Below, one piece after another: positions 6,282-12,874 of a DNA stretch of 14,083 bases. Numbering within the stretch: the first letter of the stretch is position 1; each line of letters opens with the position of its first letter. Source of the DNA: Clostridiales bacterium (GTDB taxonomy: Bacteria; Bacillota; Clostridia; Lachnospirales; Lachnospiraceae); assembly GCA_021199135.1 (NCBI GenBank), contig JAJQIQ010000082.1, positions 1 to 14,083 on the forward strand, in the 5' to 3' direction. Position numbers and translations under genes: made by a program. The notes beneath the pieces were generated by a model that was not told the origin of the DNA, ran no database searches, and saw only the letters and a program-made list of their open reading frames with translations.

Positions 6282-6932
6282 TCACTCAGCCGCCCTTTTC
6301 CTGTCGTCCAGCGAGAATATCACCCACTGCGCGATGTTCGTCGCGTGGTCGCCGATTCGCTCGAAATACTTGGCCGCCATCAGCATGTCCGCCGCCTCGC
6401 TGCCCCTCTCCGGGTTCTGCCTTATCATCTCGATGAGGTCAGCCTTGCTCTTGTCGAAGAGCCTGTCGACGACGTCGTCGTGGTCGATGACCTTCTGGGC
6501 CTTCACGACGTCGCGCTCCACGTAGGACTCGATGCTCTCGATGAGCATGATCATCGTCTCGCCCGCCATCTTCTTGATGTGGTCCATCTTCATCGTGTAG
6601 GGCGACTTCGACATCATGACCGTGAGCTCCGAGAGGTCGACCGCGTTGTTGCCGATCCTGCCCATGTCCGTGACCATCTTCATCGCCGCGGACACGACGC
6701 GCAGGTCGCGCGCGACCGGCTGCTGCTGCAGGAGGAGGTTGAAGCAGATGTCCTCGATCTTCTTCTCCTCCATGTCGATCTCGTCCTCGATCTCTATGAC
6801 GGACTGCGCCTCGTCGACGTCCTGCGCGATCAGCGCGTCGATCGCCTTCTGGATCGCGTCCTCTATCATCGTCCCGATCGAAAGCATCTCCTGATTCAAT
6901 TCATTAAGCTGTTCCTCAAATTTCGTCCTCAT
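6282..6932 (-). CDS. phoU: Phosphate signalling accessory protein PhoU
   Basis: The start ATG 6930-6932 shares one base with the pstB stop (TGATG) and has GGGGAGG 8 bases upstream. A longer open frame upstream is only the pstB gene read in another frame. The 216-aa length is normal. The sequence shows the two PhoU helical repeats: the first contains DEIDMEEKKIED and RDLRVVSAAMKMVTDMGRIG, the second DDVVDRLFDKSK and AKYFERIGDHATNIAQW. The ER(I/A)GDHATNIA segment is the family hallmark and supplies metal-binding acidic residues. PhoU links PstB to PhoR, damping the Pho response and limiting phosphate uptake when phosphate is plentiful. Position directly behind pstB is the usual order. Confidence 0.95.
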   Translation of the reverse strand: MRTKFEEQLNELNQEMLSIGTMIEDAIQKAIDALIAQDVDEAQSVIEIEDEIDMEEKKIEDICFNLLLQQQPVARDLRVVSAAMKMVTDMGRIGNNAVDLSELTVMMSKSPYTMKMDHIKKMAGETMIMLIESIESYVERDVVKAQKVIDHDDVVDRLFDKSKADLIEMIRQNPERGSEAADMLMAAKYFERIGDHATNIAQWVIFSLDDRKRAAE

Positions 6933-7693
6933 CAGCCAAACCTCCCCGTGATGTAGTTCTCCGTCCTCTGGTCCTGCGGGTAAGAGAATATGGTCTTCGT
7001 GTCGCCGAACTCCACCATCTCGCCCACGAGGAAAAATGCCGTGTCGTCCGCGACGCGAAGCGCCTGCTGCATGTTGTGCGTCACGACGACGACCGTGTAC
7101 TTCTTCTTCAGGTCCTCCATCAGCTCCTCGATCTTCGACGTCGAGATCGGGTCGAGCGCGGACGTCGGCTCGTCCATCAGCAGCACCTCCGGCTGCACCG
7201 CGAGCGCCCTCGCAATGCACAGCCTCTGCTGCTGCCCGCCCGAGAGACCGAGTGCAGATTTCTTTAATCTATCTTTAACTTCTTCAAAAATTGCAGCTCC
7301 CACAAGGCTTTCTTCGACAATCCTATCGAGCGTCGCCCTGTCCTTTATCCCGTGGACGCGGGGTCCATAGGCGATGTTGTCGTAGATGCTCATCGGGAAC
7401 GGGTTCGGCTGCTGGAAGACCATGCCGACCTTCTTTCGAAGGGCGGTCGTGTTTACGTCCTCGCCGTAGATGTCCTCGCCGTCGAGTTTCACGGTGCCGC
7501 TGATGCGCACGTTGTCGACGAGGTCGTTCATGCGGTTTAGCGTCTTTAAGAACGTCGACTTTCCGCAGCCCGAGGGGCCGATGAACGCGGTCACGCAGTT
7601 CTCCTTTATGTCCATGCTGATGTCTTTGAGGGCATGGTTCTCGCCGTAATAGAGATCGAGGTGCTCGACCGAGATTTTCGTCTTCGTCTCCAT
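6932..7693 (-). CDS. pstB: Phosphate ABC transporter ATP-binding protein PstB
   Basis: This 253-aa ATPase powers phosphate import on the cytoplasmic side of PstCA. Visible motifs are Walker [10 protein letters not shown] (39-47), Q-loop FQQPNPFP (93-100), signature LSGGQQQR (150-157), Walker [13 protein letters not shown] (171-182) and switch His206 (VTHN). The [11 protein letters not shown] segment and the [19 protein letters not shown] stretch are typical of PstB rather than other ABC ATPases. ATG 7691-7693 lies one base after the pstA stop, with AGGAGG inside the pstA end, so translation is probably coupled. Length is usual and no key residue is missing. Confidence 0.97.
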   Translation of the reverse strand: METKTKISVEHLDLYYGENHALKDISMDIKENCVTAFIGPSGCGKSTFLKTLNRMNDLVDNVRISGTVKLDGEDIYGEDVNTTALRKKVGMVFQQPNPFPMSIYDNIAYGPRVHGIKDRATLDRIVEESLVGAAIFEEVKDRLKKSALGLSGGQQQRLCIARALAVQPEVLLMDEPTSALDPISTSKIEELMEDLKKKYTVVVVTHNMQQALRVADDTAFFLVGEMVEFGDTKTIFSYPQDQRTENYITGRFG

Positions 7694-7694
7694 G

Positions 7695-8573
7695 TCAGCC
7701 TTGCCTCCTGTTCACGTCGAAACGCTTCGCGAGCGCCTTCGCGCCGAAGTTTATCGCAAGCACTATGACAAGAAGCACCAAAGCGATGCCGAACGCCACG
7801 CCGAACTCGCCCTTGCTCGCGCTAAGGTACAGCTGGATCGTGAGCGTCCCGCCCGAGTTCCCGGCCTTCTCGAAGAAATCCTTTATCGTCTTCGGGAGAA
7901 GCCCCGAGCTGCCCGCCGTAAACAGCAGCGCCGCCGACTCGCCGACGATACGCCCGATCGCGAGTATCACGCCGGTGATTATCCCGGGCATCGCGCTCGG
8001 GAGCAGGATCTTCCTTATCATGTACCATTTCCCGCTGCCGAGTCCTATCGCGCCGCTTCTGTAGCTCTCCGGCACGGTCTTTAGCGCCTCCTGCGTGTTT
8101 CTCGTGACGAGCGGGAGCACCATCAGCACCATCGTAAGCGAGCCCGTGATGAGGGAGTAGCCCATGCCAAGCGTCTGCCCGAAGAAGACCATCCCGAAGA
8201 GCCCGAAGATGATGGACGGGATCCCCGCCAAAGTCTCCGTCGCAAACTCGATCAAGGAGACGAGTTTTCCGGGCTTTGCGTACTCGTTTAGGTATATGGC
8301 CGCGCCCACGCCCAGGGGCGTCGCGATTATCATCGTGAGCACGATGACGTAGAGCGTGTTCAGGATGTTTCCGGCGATGCCGACCGTCCCGTGCAGCACC
8401 GAGGTCACCGTCGTGAGGAACTGCCAGTTGACGCTCGATACGCCGCGCACGAAGACGTAGGCGATTATCCCGACGAGGAGCGCCACCGAGAGCGCCGCGC
8501 ACGCGTAGATCGCGACATATAAAAGCACGTCCGACGGGTGACGTTTTTTTGCGCAGATGCTGTTCTCAGGCAT
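7695..8573 (-). CDS. pstA: Phosphate ABC transporter permease PstA
   Basis: This 292-aa membrane protein forms the phosphate channel with PstC. It has about six hydrophobic segments; the first lies at about 17-40 after a short basic tail. The coupling (EAA-type) loop at about residues 195-225 contains the GLGSGKW turn, [20 protein letters not shown] and GESAAL, which contacts PstB. The [15 protein letters not shown] stretch is characteristic of Pst permeases. The ATG 8571-8573 overlaps the pstC stop by 8 bases (ATGCCTGA), so the two subunits are probably made in equal amounts. A short alternative start further in is less likely because it would cut the N-terminal tail. Confidence 0.96.
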   Translation of the reverse strand: MPENSICAKKRHPSDVLLYVAIYACAALSVALLVGIIAYVFVRGVSSVNWQFLTTVTSVLHGTVGIAGNILNTLYVIVLTMIIATPLGVGAAIYLNEYAKPGKLVSLIEFATETLAGIPSIIFGLFGMVFFGQTLGMGYSLITGSLTMVLMVLPLVTRNTQEALKTVPESYRSGAIGLGSGKWYMIRKILLPSAMPGIITGVILAIGRIVGESAALLFTAGSSGLLPKTIKDFFEKAGNSGGTLTIQLYLSASKGEFGVAFGIALVLLVIVLAINFGAKALAKRFDVNRRQG

Positions 8574-9561
8574 TTTCCACCGCTCCCTTCTTCTCGATCC
8601 TCGACAGGATCAGGTTTATTATCATTATAAACAAGAACAGTACCAATCCCACGGTAAAGAGCACCTGGCGGTGAAGCCCCTCCGCGTAGCTCATCTCGCT
8701 CACGATCTGGGTCGTGAGGAACCTGACGGAGTTGAACGGCAGCGGCAGGTTCACCGAGCCCCCCGCGACCAAATTTATCGCCATCGCCTCGCCGAGCGCG
8801 CGCCCGATGCCGAGCACCACGCCCGTCATTATCCCGGACTTCGCCGCCGGGACCATGACCTTGAATATGGTCTGGATGTGTGTCGCCCCGAGCGCCAATG
8901 ACGCGGACTTTATCTGCGCCGGCACCGCCCGGATCGCCGAGGTGCTTATGTTTATCACGGTCGGCAAAATCATTATGGCGAGCACGATTATCGCGGACAG
9001 CAGGTTCGAGCCGCCCGTGAACTGATGCGTCGTGCTCCCCGCGAATACGATCTTCTCGAGCTTGTACATGAGCGGGTTTAAGAGCATGATCCCGAGCAGG
9101 CCGTAGATGACCGACGGGATTGCCGCCAAGAGCTCGACCGCGGGCTGGACGACCGCCGAGAGCTTTTTCGGCGCGACCTCGGAGATGAACACCGCCGTCA
9201 GCAGCCCTATCGGCACCCCGATGAGGATCGATACCGCCGTCCCGACGATCGACGTCAGGATGATGAACGCGATGCCGTATGACGGCTCCGCCGCGGTCGG
9301 CTGCCACACCGTCCCGAAAAGAAGCTCGCCGACCCCGACCGTGGAGAGCGCGGGCAGGCCCTTTATGAGCATGTAGAGCGTGATCGAGAGCACCGCGACG
9401 ACCGCGATGACCGCGCAGGCCATAAAAATAATCTTCGCGACGAGCTCCACCTTATTCTTCGCGTTGCCGCCGCGTATCGAGTTCTTCCCGACCTCGACCT
9501 TTATCGCGCTCCTGCTCTTTTGCATGAAGCCGATTTGATCCGTTGCCAGATGATTTACCAT
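8566..9561 (-). CDS. pstC: Phosphate ABC transporter permease PstC
   Basis: This 331-aa protein is the second channel subunit. An extended cytoplasmic N-terminus of about 40 residues precedes the first helix (about 41-65), and about six membrane segments follow. The family stretch PAVELLAAIPSVIYGLLG is present. The coupling loop with LALGATHIQTIFKVMVPAAKS and GIGRALGEAMAI lies near residues 225-265. The start ATG 9559-9561 has AGGAGG 6 bases upstream, and that ribosome site overlaps the pstS stop codon 10 bases away. A later ATG at residue 13 (MQKSRSAIK) lacks a site of similar quality. The 3' end overlaps pstA by 8 bases. Confidence 0.96.
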   Translation of the reverse strand: MVNHLATDQIGFMQKSRSAIKVEVGKNSIRGGNAKNKVELVAKIIFMACAVIAVVAVLSITLYMLIKGLPALSTVGVGELLFGTVWQPTAAEPSYGIAFIILTSIVGTAVSILIGVPIGLLTAVFISEVAPKKLSAVVQPAVELLAAIPSVIYGLLGIMLLNPLMYKLEKIVFAGSTTHQFTGGSNLLSAIIVLAIMILPTVINISTSAIRAVPAQIKSASLALGATHIQTIFKVMVPAAKSGIMTGVVLGIGRALGEAMAINLVAGGSVNLPLPFNSVRFLTTQIVSEMSYAEGLHRQVLFTVGLVLFLFIMIINLILSRIEKKGAVENA

Positions 9562-9571
9562 GATAAACCTC

Positions 9572-10426
9572 CTACTGTGGCAGAATCAATCCAATTGACT
9601 CGATGACCGACTGCCCCTCGTCCGACTCGATGTAGCTAAAGAATGCCTGGACGACCTCATTCTGCTCGGAGATCTCGCCCATCGTCGCCATCACAAACGG
9701 ACGGGAGAGGATGTAGTCGCCCGCGATGATGTTCTCCTCGGTCGGCTCGACTGAGTTGAGAGAGAGCATGGTCACGGTGTCGTCAACCTCGTTGAGCGAG
9801 ACGTATCCGATCGCGCCCGGGGTCGCCGCCGCCTTTGCGATGACCGCGCCGGTCGAGTCGAGCTCCTGCGCGTAGTTGCACTCGTCTGCGACGTCCATCA
9901 GCTCCTCGAACGCGTCCCTCGTGCCCGAGCCTGCCTCGCGCCCGATGACCACTATCTGCTCGTCGTCGCCGCCCACGTCGCTCCAGTTCGTCACCTCGCC
10001 GGTGTAGATCTGCGCGATCTGCTCCGACGTGAGGTCCGTCACCACATTGTCGCTGTCGGTGATCATCGCGATGCCGTCGATCGCCACGATGTTCTCGACC
10101 TCGCCGCTCTCCTTCTCGGAATCCGAGAGGTCGCGCGACGCGTTTCCTATGTCAACGCTGCCCGCCGCGAGCGACTCGAGCCCCGCGCCCGATCCGGTGA
10201 ACTCCGCCGTCACGGTCACGTTCGGGTACTCCTCCATGAACGCCTCGGCGAGCGCGTTCGCTATCGTCTCCATCGAGGTGCTGCCCGCCATCGTCACGCT
10301 TCCGCTCAGGCCTGAGCCGCCGCCCTGCGTGCTGCCCGATGATGAGCTCCCGCACCCCACGACCCCTGTCGCCACGAGCGCTGCCGCCGCCATCACTGCC
10401 ATTGCCTTTGCTGCCCTATTTTTCAT
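9572..10426 (-). CDS. pstS: Phosphate-binding lipoprotein PstS
   Basis: This 284-aa protein is the extracellular phosphate receptor of the Pst importer. Residues 1-24 are a lipoprotein signal with lipobox VVGC and lipidated Cys25, followed by a Ser/Gly linker. Phosphate-contacting loops typical of the family are visible: AGSTSM (47-52), TGSGAG (77-82), ASRDL (96-100), the D117 region (VAIDG) and REAGSGTRD (163-171). The ATG has a GAGGAAG site about 8 bases upstream. It is first in the operon and lies directly behind the Pho box. A 24-codon upstream ORF overlaps its first codons, which could affect translation. The length is at the short end but complete. Confidence 0.97.
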   Translation of the reverse strand: MKNRAAKAMAVMAAAALVATGVVGCGSSSSGSTQGGGSGLSGSVTMAGSTSMETIANALAEAFMEEYPNVTVTAEFTGSGAGLESLAAGSVDIGNASRDLSDSEKESGEVENIVAIDGIAMITDSDNVVTDLTSEQIAQIYTGEVTNWSDVGGDDEQIVVIGREAGSGTRDAFEELMDVADECNYAQELDSTGAVIAKAAATPGAIGYVSLNEVDDTVTMLSLNSVEPTEENIIAGDYILSRPFVMATMGEISEQNEVVQAFFSYIESDEGQSVIESIGLILPQ

Positions 10427-10490
10427 TTAGTTTCTTCCTCTCTTTCCTTTGCGTCCGGCTCTCTTTGTCCGGAAGCAGTATCGTTTTCAT
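10416..10490 (-). CDS. Possible 24-codon upstream ORF overlapping the pstS start
   Basis: In the pstS leader an ATG at 10488-10490 is preceded by AGGAAAGAAGG and opens a 24-codon frame. Its product would be lysine/arginine/glutamate rich (starting MKTILLPDKESR). It ends TAG at 10416-10418, inside pstS codons 3-4. The overlap would allow terminating ribosomes to reinitiate at pstS. The purine-rich composition also fits a simple leader with a fortuitous frame. No family is recognised. Confidence 0.3.
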   Translation of the reverse strand: MKTILLPDKESRTQRKERKKLNEK

Positions 10491-10515
10491 CCTTCTTTCC
10501 TGTGTTACAGGTGAT

Positions 10516-10570
10516 ATGATAGATGGCTTTTGTAAAATGCGAAATCATGCTTTTGTAAAATGTGCGTAAA
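10516..10570 (-). promoter_or_regulatory. Pho box and promoter of the pst operon
   Basis: On the minus strand hexamers TTTACG (10565-10570), TTTACA (10554-10559), weak ATGATT (10543-10548) and TTTACA (10531-10536) start 11, 11 and 12 bases apart. This is the spacing of PhoB/PhoP tandem direct repeats. Nine bases after the last hexamer is TATCAT (10516-10521), a -10 element, so the box takes the place of the -35 as in PhoB-activated promoters. A GCTTTTGTAAAATG direct repeat with period 23 (plus strand, 10526 and 10549) reflects the same array. A small hairpin (CCTGT/ACAGG, 10499-10511) lies at or near the expected transcript start. Confidence 0.8.
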
Positions 10571-10610
10571 AATTAAAATTAATTCTGGTACATTATTCCC
10601 TTTCGCAGCA

Positions 10611-10629
10611 GCCGATATCATTTTATAAT
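10611..10629 (+). promoter_or_regulatory. Promoter candidates for the chemoreceptor gene
   Basis: GCCGATAT at 10611-10618 matches the -10 element of motility sigma factors (sigma-D/28 class) exactly. However, the expected TAAA about 15 bases upstream is poor (ATTA at 10592-10595). TATAAT at 10624-10629 is a perfect housekeeping -10 with only a weak -35 (TTTCGC at 10601-10606). Either could drive the gene. Both lie about 45-65 bases before the start codon. Confidence 0.4.
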
Positions 10630-10674
10630 CTGTGATACATATACTGTATTTACAAGGAGGTTGATAAACAAGAG

Positions 10675-12081
10675 ATGAGAAAAGTGAATAAGACCACCCA
10701 AATCGTAAGCTCCCTGTCGGTCCTCGAGCAGTCCGACGAAACCCAAGCCGTCCCCGAAGCCGCCGCCCTCTTTGCGCGGCTGGAGAAAAACCGCGACGGC
10801 TTTAGGGACGTGTTCTTCGAGAACATGGACGCCCTCATGCAGATAAGCTCCCTCGACCTCATGCTAAAGGACGGGGTCGACCGGCTCGGCAACGTCTCCG
10901 GCAGCGTCGCGGACGCGACGCTCTCCATCCGGAAAGCCTCAGCCGAGGCCGCGGACGCCGCGACCGACATCGCAAGGCAGCACGAGGAGTTGACGAACAC
11001 CATAATAGAGGCGTCCGAGGAATCGAGCAACATCCACGCCCAGATTGAGACCGGGCAGGAGGAACTCACGCAGATAAAGGAACTCTCCCAGACCACGATA
11101 AACGTCTCCGAGGAGATGCGGGGCGACATGGATCAGCTCTCCGAAGTCATCACTCGCATGAACGAGGTCATCGACGGGATCAACTCGATATCGTCGCAGA
11201 CGAACCTCCTCTCCCTGAACGCATCGATTGAGGCGGCGCGCGCGGGCGAGGCCGGCAAGGGCTTCGCGGTCGTCGCCGACGAGATCCGGGACCTCGCGAG
11301 CGAGACACAGAATCTCACGCAGAACATGGGCGGCTTCATCGCCGGCGTGCGCGACGCGGCGGACAAGAGCGTGCACAGCGCGACGAGCACAATCTCATAT
11401 CTCGAGACGATGAACGAGAAGATCGGGACGATATGGACGATAAACGAGGACAACGAGCGCCACGTCGCGACCATCACGAACAACATCAGCTCGCTCGCGG
11501 CGGTCAGCGAGGAGATCTCGAGCTCGATGGAGGAGCTCCAGGACCAGACGGCGCAGATAGAGACGGAGTGCGAGGTGCTATCAAGCGACGCCGAGCAGTT
11601 CCGCGGGGTGTCGGACGAACTCTCCGACATAATGAAGCCCCTCGAGTCCATCGAGTCCAAGCTCGACGACTCCGAGAAAAAGATGGGCGAACTTGCACAG
11701 GATGAGCTCCTCAGCCTCGGCAGGGAGAAATTCGCGGGCTACCTCGATTCGGTCATCTCCGCGCACAGGGCTTGGATTGAAAAGCTCGGGACCATCGCCT
11801 CCACGCGCACGATCCTCCCGCTCCAGCTCGACGACAAGAAATGCGGCTTCGGCCATTTCTACAACTCGGTGAAGCCAAAAAACCCGCAGGTGCAGGCATT
11901 GTGGCAGGGGCTCGACGCAAAGCACAAGAAGTTCCACGCCTACGGCTCGCAGATCATCCGCGCCCTCTTCGACGAGGACTACGGCAAGGCGGACTCACTC
12001 TACTCCGAGGTCGTGTCGTACTCGGGCGAGCTGATACGGGATATTGAGAGCATAAAGAACGCCGAGCTTCACGCAGTTTGA
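10675..12081 (+). CDS. Soluble methyl-accepting chemotaxis protein with CZB zinc-binding domain
   Basis: The 468-aa product has no membrane segment or signal peptide, so it is a cytoplasmic chemoreceptor. The MCP signalling coiled coil spans about residues 70-320. Its hairpin tip (171-206) reads SSQTNLLSLNASIEAARAGE and then KGFAVVADEIRDLA, the contact site for CheA/CheW. A C-terminal CZB domain (about 345-465) carries the expected His/Cys zinc ligands: H364 (AHRAW), C390 (CGFGHFY), H417 and H421 (KHKKFH). CZB domains sense zinc-linked or oxidant cues in related receptors. The ATG lies 14 bases after AAGGAGG, an unusually long gap. A GTG three codons on is further still, so I keep the ATG. 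It is divergent from pstS, and no other chemotaxis gene is in view. Confidence 0.93.
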   Translation: MRKVNKTTQIVSSLSVLEQSDETQAVPEAAALFARLEKNRDGFRDVFFENMDALMQISSLDLMLKDGVDRLGNVSGSVADATLSIRKASAEAADAATDIARQHEELTNTIIEASEESSNIHAQIETGQEELTQIKELSQTTINVSEEMRGDMDQLSEVITRMNEVIDGINSISSQTNLLSLNASIEAARAGEAGKGFAVVADEIRDLASETQNLTQNMGGFIAGVRDAADKSVHSATSTISYLETMNEKIGTIWTINEDNERHVATITNNISSLAAVSEEISSSMEELQDQTAQIETECEVLSSDAEQFRGVSDELSDIMKPLESIESKLDDSEKKMGELAQDELLSLGREKFAGYLDSVISAHRAWIEKLGTIASTRTILPLQLDDKKCGFGHFYNSVKPKNPQVQALWQGLDAKHKKFHAYGSQIIRALFDEDYGKADSLYSEVVSYSGELIRDIESIKNAELHAV

Positions 12082-12087
12082 TATAAT
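12079..12087 (+). promoter_or_regulatory. Extended -10 promoter for the second two-component system
   Basis: TGATATAAT fits the extended -10 pattern TGnTATAAT exactly; the TG is part of the chemoreceptor stop codon. No -35 is seen at normal spacing. Transcription would start near 12094, within the first copy of the 19-base repeat. That makes a leader of about 100 bases and places the repeats downstream of the promoter. Confidence 0.5.
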
Positions 12088-12092
12088 AATTT

Positions 12093-12179
12093 AATCTAGA
12101 TTTAACTTTTGCCAAGTCTAATTGCCCGTTTCATGTGGGCAAGGTCTGATGCGAAAGTTAAATCTAGATTTAACTTTTG
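12093..12179 (+). repeat. Two 19-base direct repeats in the regulator leader
   Basis: AATCTAGATTTAACTTTTG occurs exactly at 12093-12111 and again at 12161-12179, a period of 68 bases. Between the copies is a hairpin TTGCCC/GGGCAA (12122-12127 and 12137-12142, 9-base loop) without a U-run. The second copy ends 17 bases before the regulator start. This spacing and AT-rich content suggest binding sites for the regulator itself, or an RNA leader structure. Confidence 0.85.
12154..12177. repeat. Perfect 24-base palindrome upstream of the regulator
   Basis: The half-site AAAGTTAAATCT is followed immediately by its exact complement, giving 12 base pairs with no spacer. It contains TCTAGA at the centre. 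It ends 19 bases before the regulator ATG and covers the second direct repeat. The first repeat copy is palindromic only over its inner 10-12 bases. It could be an operator for a dimeric protein. Confidence 0.9.
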
Positions 12180-12196
12180 TGCAAAGAGGTGTTTTT

Positions 12197-12874
12197 ATGC
12201 GTTTACTCTTGGCGGAGGACGAGCGGGATCTCTCCGACGCGCTGGTCACGGTGCTGAAACACAACAACTACTCGGTCGACGCCGTCTACGACGGGCGGGA
12301 GGCGCTCGACTACCTCTCCGCCGACAACTACGACGGCGCGATACTGGACATCATGATGCCGAAGATGGACGGGATCGCTGTGCTGCGTAAGGTCCGCGCC
12401 GCCGGCAACTCCATCCCCGTCCTGCTGCTCACCGCGAAGTCCCAGATTGACGACCGCGTCGAAGGCCTCGACAGCGGCGCGGACGACTACATGACGAAGC
12501 CTTTTTCAATGAAAGAGCTGCTCGCGCGGATCCGCGCCATGACGCGGCGGCAGTCGGTGACGACGGACAACGTGCTGCAGTTTGGCGGGCTCTCTCTCGA
12601 CCGCTCGACCTACCAGCTCTCATGCGGCGAGACGTCCATCCGCCTTGCGAACAAGGAGTACCAGATGCTCGAGATGCTCATGACAAACCCCGGCCAGGTC
12701 ATCTCCGCCGAGCAGTTCATGGACAAAATCTGGGGCTACGACAGCGAGTCCGAGCTAAACGTCGTCTGGGTCTACGTCTCCTACCTCCGCAAAAAAATCG
12801 CCTCCCTCGGCGCCAAGGCCTGCATCAAGGCGACCCGGGGGCTCGGCTATTCACTGGAGCCAAACAATGATTAA
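12197..12874 (+). CDS. OmpR-family response regulator of a second two-component system
   Basis: The start is ATG 12197-12199, with AAAGAGG about 8 bases upstream. An open frame running 25 codons further up passes through the palindrome and is not coding. The 225-aa protein has a receiver domain (1-115) with E7 and D8, phosphorylation site D51 (AILDIMMPKMDG), T79 and K101 (TKPFS). A winged-helix DNA-binding domain follows (about 130-222) and ends IKATRGLGYSLE. It shares an 8-base overlap (ATGATTAA) with the kinase gene behind it, so the pair is co-translated. The direct repeats upstream are plausible autoregulatory sites. The stimulus and target genes cannot be told from sequence. Confidence 0.92.
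   Translation: MRLLLAEDERDLSDALVTVLKHNNYSVDAVYDGREALDYLSADNYDGAILDIMMPKMDGIAVLRKVRAAGNSIPVLLLTAKSQIDDRVEGLDSGADDYMTKPFSMKELLARIRAMTRRQSVTTDNVLQFGGLSLDRSTYQLSCGETSIRLANKEYQMLEMLMTNPGQVISAEQFMDKIWGYDSESELNVVWVYVSYLRKKIASLGAKACIKATRGLGYSLEPNND

Noticed and set aside
6933..7220. N-terminal extension of PhoU
   Set aside because: It is pstB read in another frame. The true start has a GGGGAGG site and overlaps the pstB stop by one base.
8465..9307. Minus-strand ORF of 280 codons within pstC, plus similar ones at 7822-8502 and 5040-5870
   Set aside because: Alternative frames of pstC, pstA and nptA. The Arg/Gly/His/Asp-rich products are typical of out-of-frame GC-rich DNA.
12122..12142. Rho-independent terminator after the chemoreceptor gene
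   Set aside because: The TTGCCC/GGGCAA stem is short and is followed by AGGTCTGATG, with no U-run.
12122..12196. N-terminal extension of the second response regulator
   Set aside because: It passes through the hairpin and palindrome, and response regulators begin close to the acidic MRLLLAEDE stretch, which has its own ribosome site.
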